A DNA stretch of 64,000 nt, from assembly GCA_014380365.1 (NCBI GenBank), contig JACMJZ010000031.1, positions 186,001-250,000 of the forward strand. Reading direction: 5' to 3'. How positions within the stretch are numbered: the first letter of the stretch is position 1; the number at the start of each line of letters is the position of its first letter. The translations under genes were made by a program, and so were the position numbers. The DNA comes from Pyrinomonadaceae bacterium. Lineage in GTDB: Bacteria > Acidobacteriota > Blastocatellia > Pyrinomonadales > Pyrinomonadaceae. Below the pieces are notes generated by a model. The model saw nothing but the letters and a program-made list of their open reading frames with translations, had not been told where the DNA came from and did not search any database. Below, in pieces: positions 1 through 8,403 of the stretch.

Positions 1-3000
1 TCGTTGTCAAGAAACGGATTGACGCGCGTTTGGCCGTCATCAACTACGTCTGCCAGGATCTTCTGGAAGGTGTAGTTAACCGCGAAAGAAAGGCCTTTCG
101 AAAAGCGCCTGCGGAGTTCGGCCTGCAAAGCGTTGTAGTTGTATTCCCCACCATTCGTCGTGTAGTTCGCCACACCCGTGTTGGGATTCGCCAGGAAGGG
201 GACTCCCGCCGCAATACCATTCTGGATGTAGAGCAACACTAGATCCGGCGGCAGCCCTTGCTGAATGAGCGGGACTACTGCGGGGTCGTTGAGGAATCCG
301 GCGCCAGGCAAGAGAGCGAACACCGGCAACGGAACACTTCCAGGAATCGCTGCATTGAAGCGAGCATCCGTACACTTCGCCAGTGGAGCGGCGGCGCCCG
401 GAAGCGTGGCTCCCTGCAATCTACAGTTGTTCTGGGCCTTCAGGAAGTCGGTCAGGAAACCGTTCTTACGGATTTCGATCTGATTGTAGTCAATCGAACG
501 GGTCAGTTCGTTGCTACGGCCACCCACATAGCGGATTTCAAACGCATTTTGTCCAAACTCGCGCTGAATGCCGATGTTGTATTCGTGGGTTTTCTGCACC
601 TGAAGGTTAGGATCAATCAGCGAAACCGTGCCGAAGAAAAACACGTTCGCACCGTTGTTAAGCGCGTAAGCACGGGGGAAACTTGCGACTGCAGGAATCG
701 TGAACCCCGGCAGCGGATTGAAGCCCGGCGTCGGAGTAAATTGCGATCTGAGATTCCCAGTTGCAGGGGTAACACTAGTATTGAGCGCGGTGATGGCCAC
801 GGAGCCCAAACCGGTATTGTTAAGCAAGGCGTTGTCAGGCGAGCGAACATACTCGTCATTAACATAATTCATGCGGTAGCCACCGCGAATTACCGTCTTG
901 CCGCCACCTGGCGCCAACCCGCCGATGAATCCGTCGCCGAATTCCGGGGTCCAGGCAAAGCTGACACTCGGGCCAAAGTTGTTCTTGTCAGCTTTGAAGA
1001 AGGCACCCGGGTCGCCGGCGTTGCCACCGACAAACTGATAGACCCCATTGGGATTGAGCAGGTCCTGAACCGGATCAGCGAAATTGGTTACTTTAGGTTC
1101 GAGGTATAACCCGCGCGGATCCTTGAGCGGTGTATACAACTCATAGCGCAGACCAAGGTTAACAGTAAGATTTGGCCTCACACGCCATTGGTCACCTACG
1201 TATGCAGAATAGTTCTCAAAGTTCAGCAGGCGAACTGCCGGTGAACCGGGAACAAAGCCGGAAGTCTGGCTCTGCACATTGGCGGTCAGCGAGCCACTTC
1301 CCACTATGCCTGCCAGGAGATACCGGAGTTGATCGGCGCGAGTGCGATCCGTGGCGTTGATGCCGCCCGGAAACAGCGCGGTCGCCAATCGTGGCGCATT
1401 CGGGTTTGCAGTTCCGGAAATAGTAAACGTCGGCGTTGTGCCCGCGAAGTTAACCGCCTCGATGCGATAGGCTTGATACATACCGCCAAAACGGATCGAG
1501 TGGTTCCCACGCGAGTAGGAAGCATTGTCCTGGAGATTGTAGTAATCGGTGTTTCGCCCTTGATCGCGGAAGCTGCCTTCCGGAGTAGTAACCAGGGGGA
1601 TTCCGATCAGGTAGTTAGTCGGTACACCGCTCTCAAAGAAGAATGGTTCGCTTCGCTGGTATCCACCACGTACTTCATTGGTGAAGCTAGGTGTCGGGGC
1701 CATCTGGTAAGCTCCGACGTAAAGCTTCGTCGGACCGCCCTGGGTGACCAACACTCCGGTTGAAAACCCGGCAGCAAGATCAGTGCGAGCGTCGCTGATG
1801 TCGCCCTTCTTGTACACGAAATTGAACGTGTGCTTGTCGCTGGGTTGAAAGTCAAAACGACCGGCTACGGCATTTCTCGTTTCCGGATCGGAACGGTTCA
1901 ATTGAACCTGTTGCAGGAGATTGATGCCAGTCAAAGTGCCATTTCCGGCCGTTGGCAAGTTGTTGAGGACGCGGGCCTGGATAATGGGGTCCACCGGGAG
2001 CACGCCGCCTGAGCTGTTAAAGGCAGTGACGTTGGCAGGAGTCGAGAGATTGAGACCGGCCCCTGTGAGCACGTTAACAGTCCGCTGTACGCCGCCAGTG
2101 TCGATATAGGTAAACGTGCCGTTGCGGGCGGCCGGCAAAAGCGTCGTCAGAGTGCTGATAGATGCTTGTTGCGCCAGCCGGAAGCCCTCGTAACTCATAA
2201 AGAAGAAGGCTTTGCCTCTTGCGAGCGACGGACCGCCTTCGCCAAAGTTTGGCAACACGGCAGGACCGCTCAAAGTACCGCCAAACTGATTGCGGTTTAG
2301 GAAAGGACGGGCAACATTGGTCAAGTTGTTGAAGAACCTGTTGGCGCCAAAATATGAGTTACGGTTGAATTCGAACAACGCGCCGTGGAAATCTGCACCA
2401 CCGCGGGGGGTCACGAGCTGCACCTGCGTTGAACCCGAGCCCGACTCTGGTCCGGCATTCTGCGTGACTACAGTGAATTCGCCGGTGTCGTCCACCGTAG
2501 GCTGATCCTGAACGAAGCCATTGCGAATGAAGTTGTCCTGGACGTTTAGTCCGTCTCGCGTGTAATTGACGGAAGAGCTGCGCTGTCCGTTAATCGAATT
2601 GCTCGTAGCGTTAACGCCTGGCAGAAGGTTGAGCAGGTTGAGCGGATTGCGCCCGTTGATAGGTAAGTCCTTAACTTCACGAGGAGATATGGTAGTACTC
2701 AACTCGCCAGTGGTGGAATTCACTACGTCAGCTCCAGCGACGACGGTCACATTCTCCGAAATGTTTCCCACCTCGAGCGTGACGTTCAGCGCGAATTCAC
2801 CACCCGCGTCGACTTTAAGTTCTGTGGCTGTATGGGTTTTGAACCCCTGCGCCGAAATTTTAACGGTATAGAGACCCACCTGAAGCTGGGAGACGGTGAA
2901 AGCTCCGTCGCCGCTCGAAACAATGGTTCTCTCACTTTTGGTCAAATTGTCGGTAACCGTGATGGTTGCGCCCGGAATCACTCCGTCCGGGCCGGAAATA

Positions 3001-3092
3001 GTACCGACAATGCTGCCGGTATTAGAGGTTTGCGCAAACGCCACTGCCGTAAACAAGCAGAGCGTAAGCAGGGTAAAGACAAATCTTTTCAT
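1..3092 (-). CDS. Oar-like TonB-dependent receptor, carboxypeptidase-regulatory-like N-terminus (C-terminus cut by window edge)
   Basis: One frame is open on the minus strand from an ATG at 3092 to the window edge, giving about 1030 residues. The start has a clear AAGGAG ribosome site. Residues 1-22 form a signal peptide (MKRFVFTLLTLCLFTAVAFA). Residues about 25-105 resemble a carboxypeptidase regulatory-like beta-sandwich (GSIVGTISGPDG, VPxGA-type repeats, GLYTVKI). A plug-like region follows (DLPINGRNPLNLLNLLPGV), then alternating beta-strand sequence typical of an outer-membrane barrel, with many aromatic residues. Proteins of this type are abundant in Acidobacteriota and are usually assigned to uptake of large or glycan substrates or to adhesion; the substrate cannot be read here. 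The missing part is the barrel end. Confidence 0.9.
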   Translation of the reverse strand, partial: MKRFVFTLLTLCLFTAVAFAQTSNTGSIVGTISGPDGVIPGATITVTDNLTKSERTIVSSGDGAFTVSQLQVGLYTVKISAQGFKTHTATELKVDAGGEFALNVTLEVGNISENVTVVAGADVVNSTTGELSTTISPREVKDLPINGRNPLNLLNLLPGVNATSNSINGQRSSSVNYTRDGLNVQDNFIRNGFVQDQPTVDDTGEFTVVTQNAGPESGSGSTQVQLVTPRGGADFHGALFEFNRNSYFGANRFFNNLTNVARPFLNRNQFGGTLSGPAVLPNFGEGGPSLARGKAFFFMSYEGFRLAQQASISTLTTLLPAARNGTFTYIDTGGVQRTVNVLTGAGLNLSTPANVTAFNSSGGVLPVDPIIQARVLNNLPTAGNGTLTGINLLQQVQLNRSDPETRNAVAGRFDFQPSDKHTFNFVYKKGDISDARTDLAAGFSTGVLVTQGGPTKLYVGAYQMAPTPSFTNEVRGGYQRSEPFFFESGVPTNYLIGIPLVTTPEGSFRDQGRNTDYYNLQDNASYSRGNHSIRFGGMYQAYRIEAVNFAGTTPTFTISGTANPNAPRLATALFPGGINATDRTRADQLRYLLAGIVGSGSLTANVQSQTSGFVPGSPAVRLLNFENYSAYVGDQWRVRPNLTVNLGLRYELYTPLKDPRGLYLEPKVTNFADPVQDLLNPNGVYQFVGGNAGDPGAFFKADKNNFGPSVSFAWTPEFGDGFIGGLAPGGGKTVIRGGYRMNYVNDEYVRSPDNALLNNTGLGSVAITALNTSVTPATGNLRSQFTPTPGFNPLPGFTIPAVASFPRAYALNNGANVFFFGTVSLIDPNLQVQKTHEYNIGIQREFGQNAFEIRYVGGRSNELTRSIDYNQIEIRKNGFLTDFLKAQNNCRLQGATLPGAAAPLAKCTDARFNAAIPGSVPLPVFALLPGAGFLNDPAVVPLIQQGLPPDLVLLYIQNGIAAGVPFLANPNTGVANYTTNGGEYNYNALQAELRRRFSKGLSFAVNYTFQKILADVVDDGQTRVNPFLDN

Positions 3093-3525
3093 AGTGGGCT
3101 CCTTGCAGAAAGACTTAGGTTTCAGTTCAAACATGAGCAACGCTACCCACTCGGGAAGCACTGCTCAAACTTACCGGATGTCGTTTTGGATCATTATCAG
3201 GAGAAATGCCGATGTTCGAAGCAGCGTAAACGGCAAGAATCATGCCGCCTGGGCGTTTAAGCTGAAACCGAAGAAATAAGGCCAATTCCGAGGATTCATG
3301 CGGATTTCAAGCGATGGAATCTTGAAGATTTTGGATTCTCGTACGAATACCTAAATGTACGTGCGAGGCTCATGGACGGGAGGGTCAGCGAAGAATGCCT
3401 TGATACCCGCAGACAAGACCCGCCTTCGAGGTCTCGAGGCAGTGCCATGCCGCGAAGTTCGCCGAACTACACGATACGGGACGGTGCTTCGCGAGGATTC
3501 CGATCCGCGTTTTTGATTTAGGGCG
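3093..3525. other. Intergenic spacer upstream of the receptor
   Basis: This spacer lies between the receptor start and the 3' end of the methyltransferase, so it must hold the receptor promoter and leader. I see the AAGGAG ribosome site next to 3092 but no convincing -35/-10 pair. The part from about 3360 to 3510 is GC-rich with short imperfect inverted repeats. No gene could be supported. Confidence 0.4.
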
Positions 3526-4161
3526 TCAGGACGATCTTGCCTCGATCCGCGGTGCGTTTGCGGATCGATCAGATGGGGTCGCCTTCACAACTTGAAACTC
3601 GAAATGAAGTTCCTTACCGCGACAGATATTGCTCAGGTAAAACTCCCAGAACTTCCGCGTGAAGCGCCAACTCGGCCAGCGCTGATCGAGGTTGGTGATG
3701 AATTCCACGCCCAGCGCGCGCCACAGATTAGCCAGGCTAACATAGGTGCGAACTGGCCGCAGCTCGACCGTCGTGTAAAAGGGGAAAGGCGTCCGCTCGG
3801 GCATGAAACAGGTAAACGAATAACTGTTGAAGTGGTTGCGGTGCGTGGGGTCGGTCGGCCAGTCGGGGTTTGTGTAGTGAGGCGTCACGATTTTTATCCG
3901 CCCGCCGGGCTTCGTGATGCGGTGAAGCTCGCTCACAAAAGACATTACGTCGGGAACATGCTCGATGACGTGGCGACAGATGATTTCATCAAACTCGTTG
4001 TCGGGAAATGGATAGGGCACAGTTCCGAGATCATGAATCACGTCCGCGTTTGTTCGCGGGTTCGAATCCATTCCAAGCGCGCCCGGGTATTTATTCTGCC
4101 CGCAACCGACGTCGAGAATTTTCGGCGAGGACACAATTGAGGATGTTCCGGGGGCAGTCAT
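3526..4161 (-). CDS. Class I SAM-dependent methyltransferase
   Basis: This 211-residue protein carries the SAM-binding motif I (ILDVGCGQNKYPGA, residues about 14-27) close to its N-terminus. The acidic loop (GMDSNP), the post-motif FDEIICRHVIEHV and a PGGRIKIVTPH strand follow, all typical of the Methyltransf_11 group. No membrane segment is seen. It starts 13 nt after the DUF512 gene ends on the same strand, so the two probably form one transcript. The substrate is unknown; small enzymes of this type act on sugars, lipids or quinones, and nothing here separates these. Confidence 0.85.
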   Translation of the reverse strand: MTAPGTSSIVSSPKILDVGCGQNKYPGALGMDSNPRTNADVIHDLGTVPYPFPDNEFDEIICRHVIEHVPDVMSFVSELHRITKPGGRIKIVTPHYTNPDWPTDPTHRNHFNSYSFTCFMPERTPFPFYTTVELRPVRTYVSLANLWRALGVEFITNLDQRWPSWRFTRKFWEFYLSNICRGKELHFEFQVVKATPSDRSANAPRIEARSS

Positions 4162-4174
4162 GTTCTCGCAGGAG

Positions 4175-5563
4175 TTAGTTTTGGCTGATGTACGCAGGCC
4201 CGCCCGCTATCGCAGGCGGTTCTGACAGAAAAAGGAATTGAGCGAACGACTCTAGATCCAGAGGGTAGACAGGCAAGCCAAGTTGCTGAGCTACGTCGCT
4301 GAGCTTCATTCCATCAAGCATAATCTCCTCGTCGCTCTTGAGCACGCTCTTGGGAATTATTACGAAGTCACCGCTGACGCGGTCGCGTGCGGAAAGAAGG
4401 TCGCTGCCCGTCAGCAAGCCGGCTACGGAAACATCGCCGCCGAAATAGTTGTTCTCGACACCCACAACCTTTATTTGAGTTCCAAAGCGAACATTCAAAT
4501 CCTCAATCAGAGGCTCGAGTACCGGCGCGAAGAGCGTCCCGGTTAGAAGTGTTCCGCGCAACTTCTCCGGGTTCGGCAGCGGCTGTCGTTCGAGACGCTT
4601 AATCAAAGCAGCAAACTCGTTACTGAACGAGCGCACCATCCCGATGCCGTCTTCAATTTGCGGGTATTCGCCGTAGTGCGCACGCGACGGCACCTTGCGT
4701 CCGGCCCGGAGGTAGATCTCGTCACCTAAAAACGCGAAGGTCTTGCCCAGGCGTTTGCGCAAGTTGCGCTGAATTTCGCCGACTTCAGCGATTATCTTCC
4801 GGCAGAATTCCGGGGTGACAGCGGTGAGACGCGCATCAGTGTTGTAACGAGTCAGGCCCAGCGGAACGATTGCGACGCTGGTAATTCGTGGAAACTCCGC
4901 AGCAAGATCGCTGATAGTGCGCCGCAGTATTTCGCCATCATTAATCCCCGGGCACAGCACGACTTGCGCGTGGATCTCGATTCCGGCGTCAAGCATTCGC
5001 GTCAGCTTTGCCGAGATGTCCGCGCGATGCTCGTCAACTCCCAGAAGATAGGCGCGCACGGCGAGATCAGTGGCGTGAACTGAAACATACTGCGGTGACA
5101 GGCGCTGCTCGATAATGCGCTGCATTTCGTCTTCGGAAAGCGAAGTCAGCGTCGTGTAGTTTCCGTAAAGAAAGGAAAGCCGCACGTCTTCGTCTTTGAT
5201 GAAGAGGGAGGGCCGGGCGTCGGCGGGATTTCCGTTACAGAAGCAGAAGATACATTCATTGGCGCACTGCCGCGGCACGATCTGCTCAAAGCTGAGTCCA
5301 AAATCTTCGCCTTCGCCGCGCTCGATTTGGAGTTCCCAGTCTTCCCCATTGCTCTTGCGAACGTCGAGCACGAGTTCGGTTTCCCCGGCCGTTTGAAAGC
5401 GAAAGTCGAGATAATCGCGGACCGTCCTCCCATTGACCTTGATAATCCGGTCGCCCGACTCAAGTTCCAACTCATAACCAATGCTGTCGGGTGACACTCC
5501 CGCAATTTCGACGCCGCGACGCCTAATGCTGGTCACTGCCGGAGCTACTGCAAACTCGTACAT
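4175..5563 (-). CDS. DUF512 protein: PDZ domain plus radical-SAM-type Fe-S domain
   Basis: The protein has about 462 residues. The first about 80 residues are a PDZ-like domain (GVEIAGVSPDSIGYELELES, then GDRIIKVNGRTVRDYLDF). The sequence QCANECIFCFC gives the C-x3-C-x2-C triad that binds the 4Fe-4S cluster and SAM in radical-SAM enzymes. The C-terminal half matches the DUF512 layout (LLTGTLFAP, VENNYFGGDVSVAGLLTG). The reaction is not established for this family. The frame extends to a TTG at 5584, but that codon sits inside a palindrome (5579-5598), so I prefer the ATG at 5563. The downstream methyltransferase begins 13 nt after the stop. Confidence 0.88.
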   Translation of the reverse strand: MYEFAVAPAVTSIRRRGVEIAGVSPDSIGYELELESGDRIIKVNGRTVRDYLDFRFQTAGETELVLDVRKSNGEDWELQIERGEGEDFGLSFEQIVPRQCANECIFCFCNGNPADARPSLFIKDEDVRLSFLYGNYTTLTSLSEDEMQRIIEQRLSPQYVSVHATDLAVRAYLLGVDEHRADISAKLTRMLDAGIEIHAQVVLCPGINDGEILRRTISDLAAEFPRITSVAIVPLGLTRYNTDARLTAVTPEFCRKIIAEVGEIQRNLRKRLGKTFAFLGDEIYLRAGRKVPSRAHYGEYPQIEDGIGMVRSFSNEFAALIKRLERQPLPNPEKLRGTLLTGTLFAPVLEPLIEDLNVRFGTQIKVVGVENNYFGGDVSVAGLLTGSDLLSARDRVSGDFVIIPKSVLKSDEEIMLDGMKLSDVAQQLGLPVYPLDLESFAQFLFLSEPPAIAGGPAYISQN

Positions 5564-5578
5564 GTAGAGAATAATGTC

Positions 5579-5598
5579 CGACAAACTTTAGTTTGTCG
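5579..5598. repeat. Small palindrome CGACAAACT-TT-AGTTTGTCG
   Basis: Two perfect 9-bp arms are separated by TT, just upstream of the DUF512 gene. A relative with the same CGACAAA / TTTGTCG ends lies at 60515-60547, so this looks like a dispersed short repeat. It could also act as a hairpin in the DUF512 leader. Confidence 0.7.
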
Positions 5599-5628
5599 AG
5601 GGGGGTCGCGAACGTGTACGGATGCCCG

Positions 5629-5726
5629 TTTGTCTTTGCGATTCTTTGCGTCCACTTTGCGCGCTTTGCGGTTTCGCCGTTTGTCTTACCGCAAAGTACG
5701 CCAAGAACGCGCAAAGAGCGCAATGA
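5629..5726. repeat. Imperfect inverted repeat of the CGCAAAG type
   Basis: The left half reads as repeated CTTTGCG units and the right half as CGCAAAG units, so the two halves are roughly complementary and could fold into one long hairpin. The same type occurs at 60357-60455. It carries no gene. Confidence 0.6.
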
Positions 5727-5840
5727 GAATCATATTCAACCCAGCAACCCGCATATGGTCATTTCGGAGGATTGTCGAAGTCGTACTCCCGTCAACCTTT
5801 TGCCACTCCCCAGTTTCGCGAACAAAATCAGCCAATGTTA

Positions 5841-5870
5841 TTGACAATTCCGGCCCTGTTTGTTAGTTAT
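5841..5870 (+). promoter_or_regulatory. Candidate housekeeping promoter for the small membrane-protein cluster
   Basis: A perfect TTGACA (5841-5846) is followed after 17-18 bp by a weak -10 (TAGTTA or AGTTAT). It lies about 80 nt before the ATG at 5952, with no other gene between. The -10 is poor, so this is tentative. Confidence 0.35.
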
Positions 5871-5951
5871 GCAACGCGCTTTAATTCCAACCTAAATTTT
5901 TGACGGATTTCCGGCTTTCTCCAACCTGATTCTCTGAGAGTTTGATACCCA

Positions 5952-6440
5952 ATGAATAACAAGCTGAAACCAGCACTGCTGGGTGGTCTTCTCGTTGGCC
6001 TCCCGTCCGCACTCTTATCTATCATCCCGATTGCCAATTGGTGCTGCTGTATTTGGAGCATTGCCGGGGGCGTGCTCGCGGGTTTTCTTTATATCAAGAG
6101 CTCGCAGACTCAGGTCAGTGTGGGTGAAGGTGCCATCGTCGGTGGCATGGCAGGTGCGGTTGGGGGAATCATTTATTTGATCATTGCTCTACCAATCGCC
6201 CTCGTGTTTGGCATGGCCATGATGAGTGAGCAGCTAACCCGAAGCGGGGTCGATATTCCTGTTTCGCCGTTCCTGCTGATGATTTTGGGTGGAATAATCA
6301 CCGCCATCTTTCTAGCGGTGCTCGCAACGCTGGGTGGACTCCTTGCGGTTCCAATTTTTGAGAAACGCAAAGGAAACGGTGTTCCGCCGCCGCCGCAGGA
6401 TTTTGGTGGAACCCCAGGCGCTTACGGCACTGCTCAATAA
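5952..6440 (+). CDS. Glycine-rich multi-pass membrane protein of unknown function
   Basis: This 162-residue protein has about four hydrophobic segments: residues 8-26, 30-48, 55-85 (with GGMAGAVGGIIYLIIALPIAL) and 108-136. Glycines are spaced as in helix-packing zippers. The C-terminus is proline-rich and probably cytosolic (NGVPPPPQDFGGTPGAYG). I do not recognise a named family. It is the first gene of a same-strand run with a CD225 protein and a TM2 protein at 68-nt and 65-nt spacings, which suggests a shared envelope role. The start is the only good ATG before the first membrane segment. Confidence 0.75.
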   Translation: MNNKLKPALLGGLLVGLPSALLSIIPIANWCCCIWSIAGGVLAGFLYIKSSQTQVSVGEGAIVGGMAGAVGGIIYLIIALPIALVFGMAMMSEQLTRSGVDIPVSPFLLMILGGIITAIFLAVLATLGGLLAVPIFEKRKGNGVPPPPQDFGGTPGAYGTAQ

Positions 6441-6508
6441 TTAATCGAGCTGAAATCTGGAGCTCGCAATCTAAACGCGGTTTTTAAGTTAACAGGAGAA
6501 AACTAAAG

Positions 6509-6805
6509 ATGTCCCAACAATGGACTCCCCCGCCAGCGGGCGGCGCACCGGGCAGTGTTCCAAACTATCTGGTTCCCGCAATCATTTCCTTGTTCTGTTG
6601 CTGGCCGCTTGCGATAGCTGCCATCATCTTTGCCGCCCAGGTAAACGGCAAAGTCGCCGCGGGCGATATGGCCGGCGCTCTGGATTCTTCGAAGAAAGCC
6701 AAGATGTTTAGCTTCATTGGTATCGGTCTTGGTTTGGCAGGAATCCTTATCTACATCATCTTCATCGTCTTCATTGGCGGCATGAGCGCGATTGGCAATA
6801 TGTAG
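6509..6805 (+). CDS. CD225/dispanin-family small membrane protein
   Basis: The protein has 98 residues. A proline- and glycine-rich N-terminus (WTPPPAGGAPGSVPNYL) precedes the CD225 signature: a first membrane segment with SLFCCWPLAIAAIIFAAQV, then a polar loop (AAGDMAGALDSSKKAK), then a second membrane segment. This is the layout of the family that includes the eukaryotic IFITM proteins; bacterial members are common but mostly uncharacterised. The ribosome site AGGAG lies about 10 nt before the ATG. It sits between another small membrane protein and a TM2 protein. Confidence 0.85.
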   Translation: MSQQWTPPPAGGAPGSVPNYLVPAIISLFCCWPLAIAAIIFAAQVNGKVAAGDMAGALDSSKKAKMFSFIGIGLGLAGILIYIIFIVFIGGMSAIGNM

Positions 6806-6870
6806 TCGTCACCCGCGGCGGATACAGGGCCAATTAAACGAAAGTAAGCAGTTGGGAGAAAAAGAAACTA

Positions 6871-7260
6871 ATGACCAGGTACTGCACTAAATGCGGCGCA
6901 ACCAATGATGAAACTGCTCAATACTGCGTGAGCTGCCAGACGCCGATGACCCCGGTAAGTGGTGGTTATCAACCAATGCAGTCGGTTAATCAGGGAGGTC
7001 CAGGATCGATGACAGACTGGAAAACGTTGGGCGCCGATAAGAAGCTCACAGCGGGCATCTGTGGAATCCTACTTGGTGCCTGGGGAGTTCATAAATTTAT
7101 CCTGGGTTACACCAACGAAGGCATTATTCAGATCGTCATCACGCTGTTTACGTGTGGCATTGGGGGGATTGTCGGGATCATCGAAGGAATCATCTATCTG
7201 ACTAAATCCGACGAGGAATTTGTCAGGACCTACATTCAGAACAAGAAGGGCTGGTTCTAA
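6871..7260 (+). CDS. Zinc-ribbon and TM2-domain membrane protein
   Basis: The protein has 129 residues. Residues about 4-24 hold two CxxC pairs (YCTKCGA and YCVSCQT), a zinc ribbon. A short linker leads to the TM2 domain: KLTAGICGILLGAWGVHKF, GYTNEGIIQIV and GIGGIVGIIEGIIYL, meaning two membrane helices joined by a short turn. TM2 proteins are small inner-membrane proteins of largely unknown role. The ribosome site GGGAGAAA precedes the ATG. A strong intrinsic terminator follows the stop, so this is the last gene of the cluster. Confidence 0.88.
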   Translation: MTRYCTKCGATNDETAQYCVSCQTPMTPVSGGYQPMQSVNQGGPGSMTDWKTLGADKKLTAGICGILLGAWGVHKFILGYTNEGIIQIVITLFTCGIGGIVGIIEGIIYLTKSDEEFVRTYIQNKKGWF

Positions 7261-7295
7261 GACAATAGCCGTCGGTTTCTGATTCTCAACCTAAT

Positions 7296-7347
7296 CCGGG
7301 CATGCCGCGTTAGACTTCCGAGTCGTCTACGGCATGTCCGGTTTTTT
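7296..7347 (+). terminator. Intrinsic terminator after the TM2 gene
   Basis: The arms CCGGGCATGCCG and CGGCATGTCCGG pair over 12 positions (one G-U), with further TAGAC/GTCTA pairing inside. The stem is followed by six T residues (7342-7347). This is the clearest rho-independent terminator in the window. Confidence 0.85.
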
Positions 7348-7404
7348 GTTAGTCCAGTCTCTCTGATTTCCCGCTAGACGCACTCATGTTACTTTGGTTG
7401 TCTC

Positions 7405-7812
7405 ATGACTCTTGATGGGATAGTTAACCGTCGCCTGACGGTATTGTTTATGTGGCTGACGTTAGCCGCGGGCGCAACATACCTTTTCATTTTCGAACCG
7501 GGCCGCTCGGGGTTCTTTCCGATTTGCCTGTTTCGCGAAATGACGGGATTTGCCTGTCCCGGCTGCGGCAGCACGCGCGGAATGCATGCGCTCCTACATG
7601 GCGACGTGCTTACCGCCTTCAAATTTAATCCGTTCATGATGTTGGCACTGCCGTTTTTGATTTATGTGCTGGTGCGCCATACGAACGCAGTGATGCGTGA
7701 CCAGCCAATCAACCGAAACCGGCTCGACGCAAAATACATCTGGATGATGTTCGTCGCCATCCTGGGCTTCTGGATCCTTCGCAATACGCCCTTTTATCCG
7801 TTTCCAGTTTGA
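7405..7812 (+). CDS. DUF2752 membrane protein
   Basis: The protein has 135 residues and about three membrane segments (residues 8-27, 65-85 and 110-127). Between the first two lies the family mark CPGCGSTRGMHALLHGD, the conserved CPxCGxTR motif of DUF2752. The two cysteines may bind a metal or be redox-active, but the role is unknown. It follows the TM2 gene after a terminator, so it is probably transcribed separately. DUF2752, TM2 and CD225 genes lying together suggests a functional link, but this is an inference. Confidence 0.85.
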   Translation: MTLDGIVNRRLTVLFMWLTLAAGATYLFIFEPGRSGFFPICLFREMTGFACPGCGSTRGMHALLHGDVLTAFKFNPFMMLALPFLIYVLVRHTNAVMRDQPINRNRLDAKYIWMMFVAILGFWILRNTPFYPFPV

Positions 7813-7843
7813 CGCAGCTGGGAGCAGAGATCTTGTCTGCAAT

Positions 7844-7926
7844 GAGCGCGCTAGCGCTCAAAGACGTTTGTTTACTAAGGCGGTGAACTTCGCATGCTGC
7901 GCCCGCGTTGCAGGCAGGTTGCCTGC
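7844..7926. repeat. Short hairpins in the DUF2752/DUF1028 spacer
   Basis: Two perfect small hairpins are visible: GAGCGC-GCTA-GCGCTC (7844-7859) and GCAGGCA-GGT-TGCCTGC (7910-7926). The open frame over this stretch is not a real N-terminus: it is repeat sequence, and the DUF1028 start lies at 8011. Confidence 0.5.
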
Positions 7927-8010
7927 GCTCCCAGCGCGACTTGCATTTGCGTGCGCAGGTTTTCTATGGCGAATCTGAAACCGAACTTCGACATGGAGGT
8001 CGTTAATTTT

Positions 8011-8403
8011 ATGCGTTTCATCATGAGCATATTGCTGACATTGCTGGTCGCACCCGTCTCATTCACACAACAAGACAGGAGCGCACACGGGAAGTTCGTC
8101 TCTCCCGGCCGACTAGTCCACACCTATTCAATAGTCGCGCGCGATCCGAACACCGGCGAACTCGGCGTGGCAGTTCAATCCCACTGGTTCTCGGTCGGCT
8201 CGGTAGTTCCCTGGGCCGAGGCTGGCGTCGGCGCGGTAGCGACGCAGTCGTTCGTGGATCCCAGCTACGGCAAGCTCGGTCTTGAACTGATGCGCGCGGG
8301 CAAGAGCGCGCCCGAAGCCTTGAAGTCTCTGCTCGCGGGCGATGAGGGCCGCGAGGTTCGCCAGGTGGCCATGATCGATGCGCAGGGACGCGTGGACGCA
8401 TGA
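8011..8403 (+). CDS. DUF1028 protein, N-terminal part (gene split by frameshift)
   Basis: Translation should start at the ATG at 8011, which has a GGAGGT site 10 nt upstream and a signal peptide (MRFIMSILLTLLVAPVSFTQ). The body matches the start of DUF1028, an Ntn-hydrolase-like family of unknown reaction (YSIVARDPNTGELGVAVQSH, FVDPSYGKLGLELM). The frame stops right after DAQGRVDA. The rest of the domain continues in the next frame at 8400, where the stop and an ATG overlap as ATGA. This is either a one-base deletion, a sequencing error, or translational coupling of two half-proteins. Confidence 0.8.
   Translation: MRFIMSILLTLLVAPVSFTQQDRSAHGKFVSPGRLVHTYSIVARDPNTGELGVAVQSHWFSVGSVVPWAEAGVGAVATQSFVDPSYGKLGLELMRAGKSAPEALKSLLAGDEGREVRQVAMIDAQGRVDA

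Noticed and set aside
258-1109. Long plus-strand open frame of 283 codons
   Set aside because: It is antisense to the Oar-like receptor, whose minus-strand frame shows clear barrel and plug sequence; the plus frame has no family features.
4050-4075. T-loop-like sequence GGTTCGAATCC suggesting a tRNA
   Set aside because: It lies inside the methyltransferase coding region (residues DSNPRTN), and no acceptor stem or anticodon arm surrounds it.
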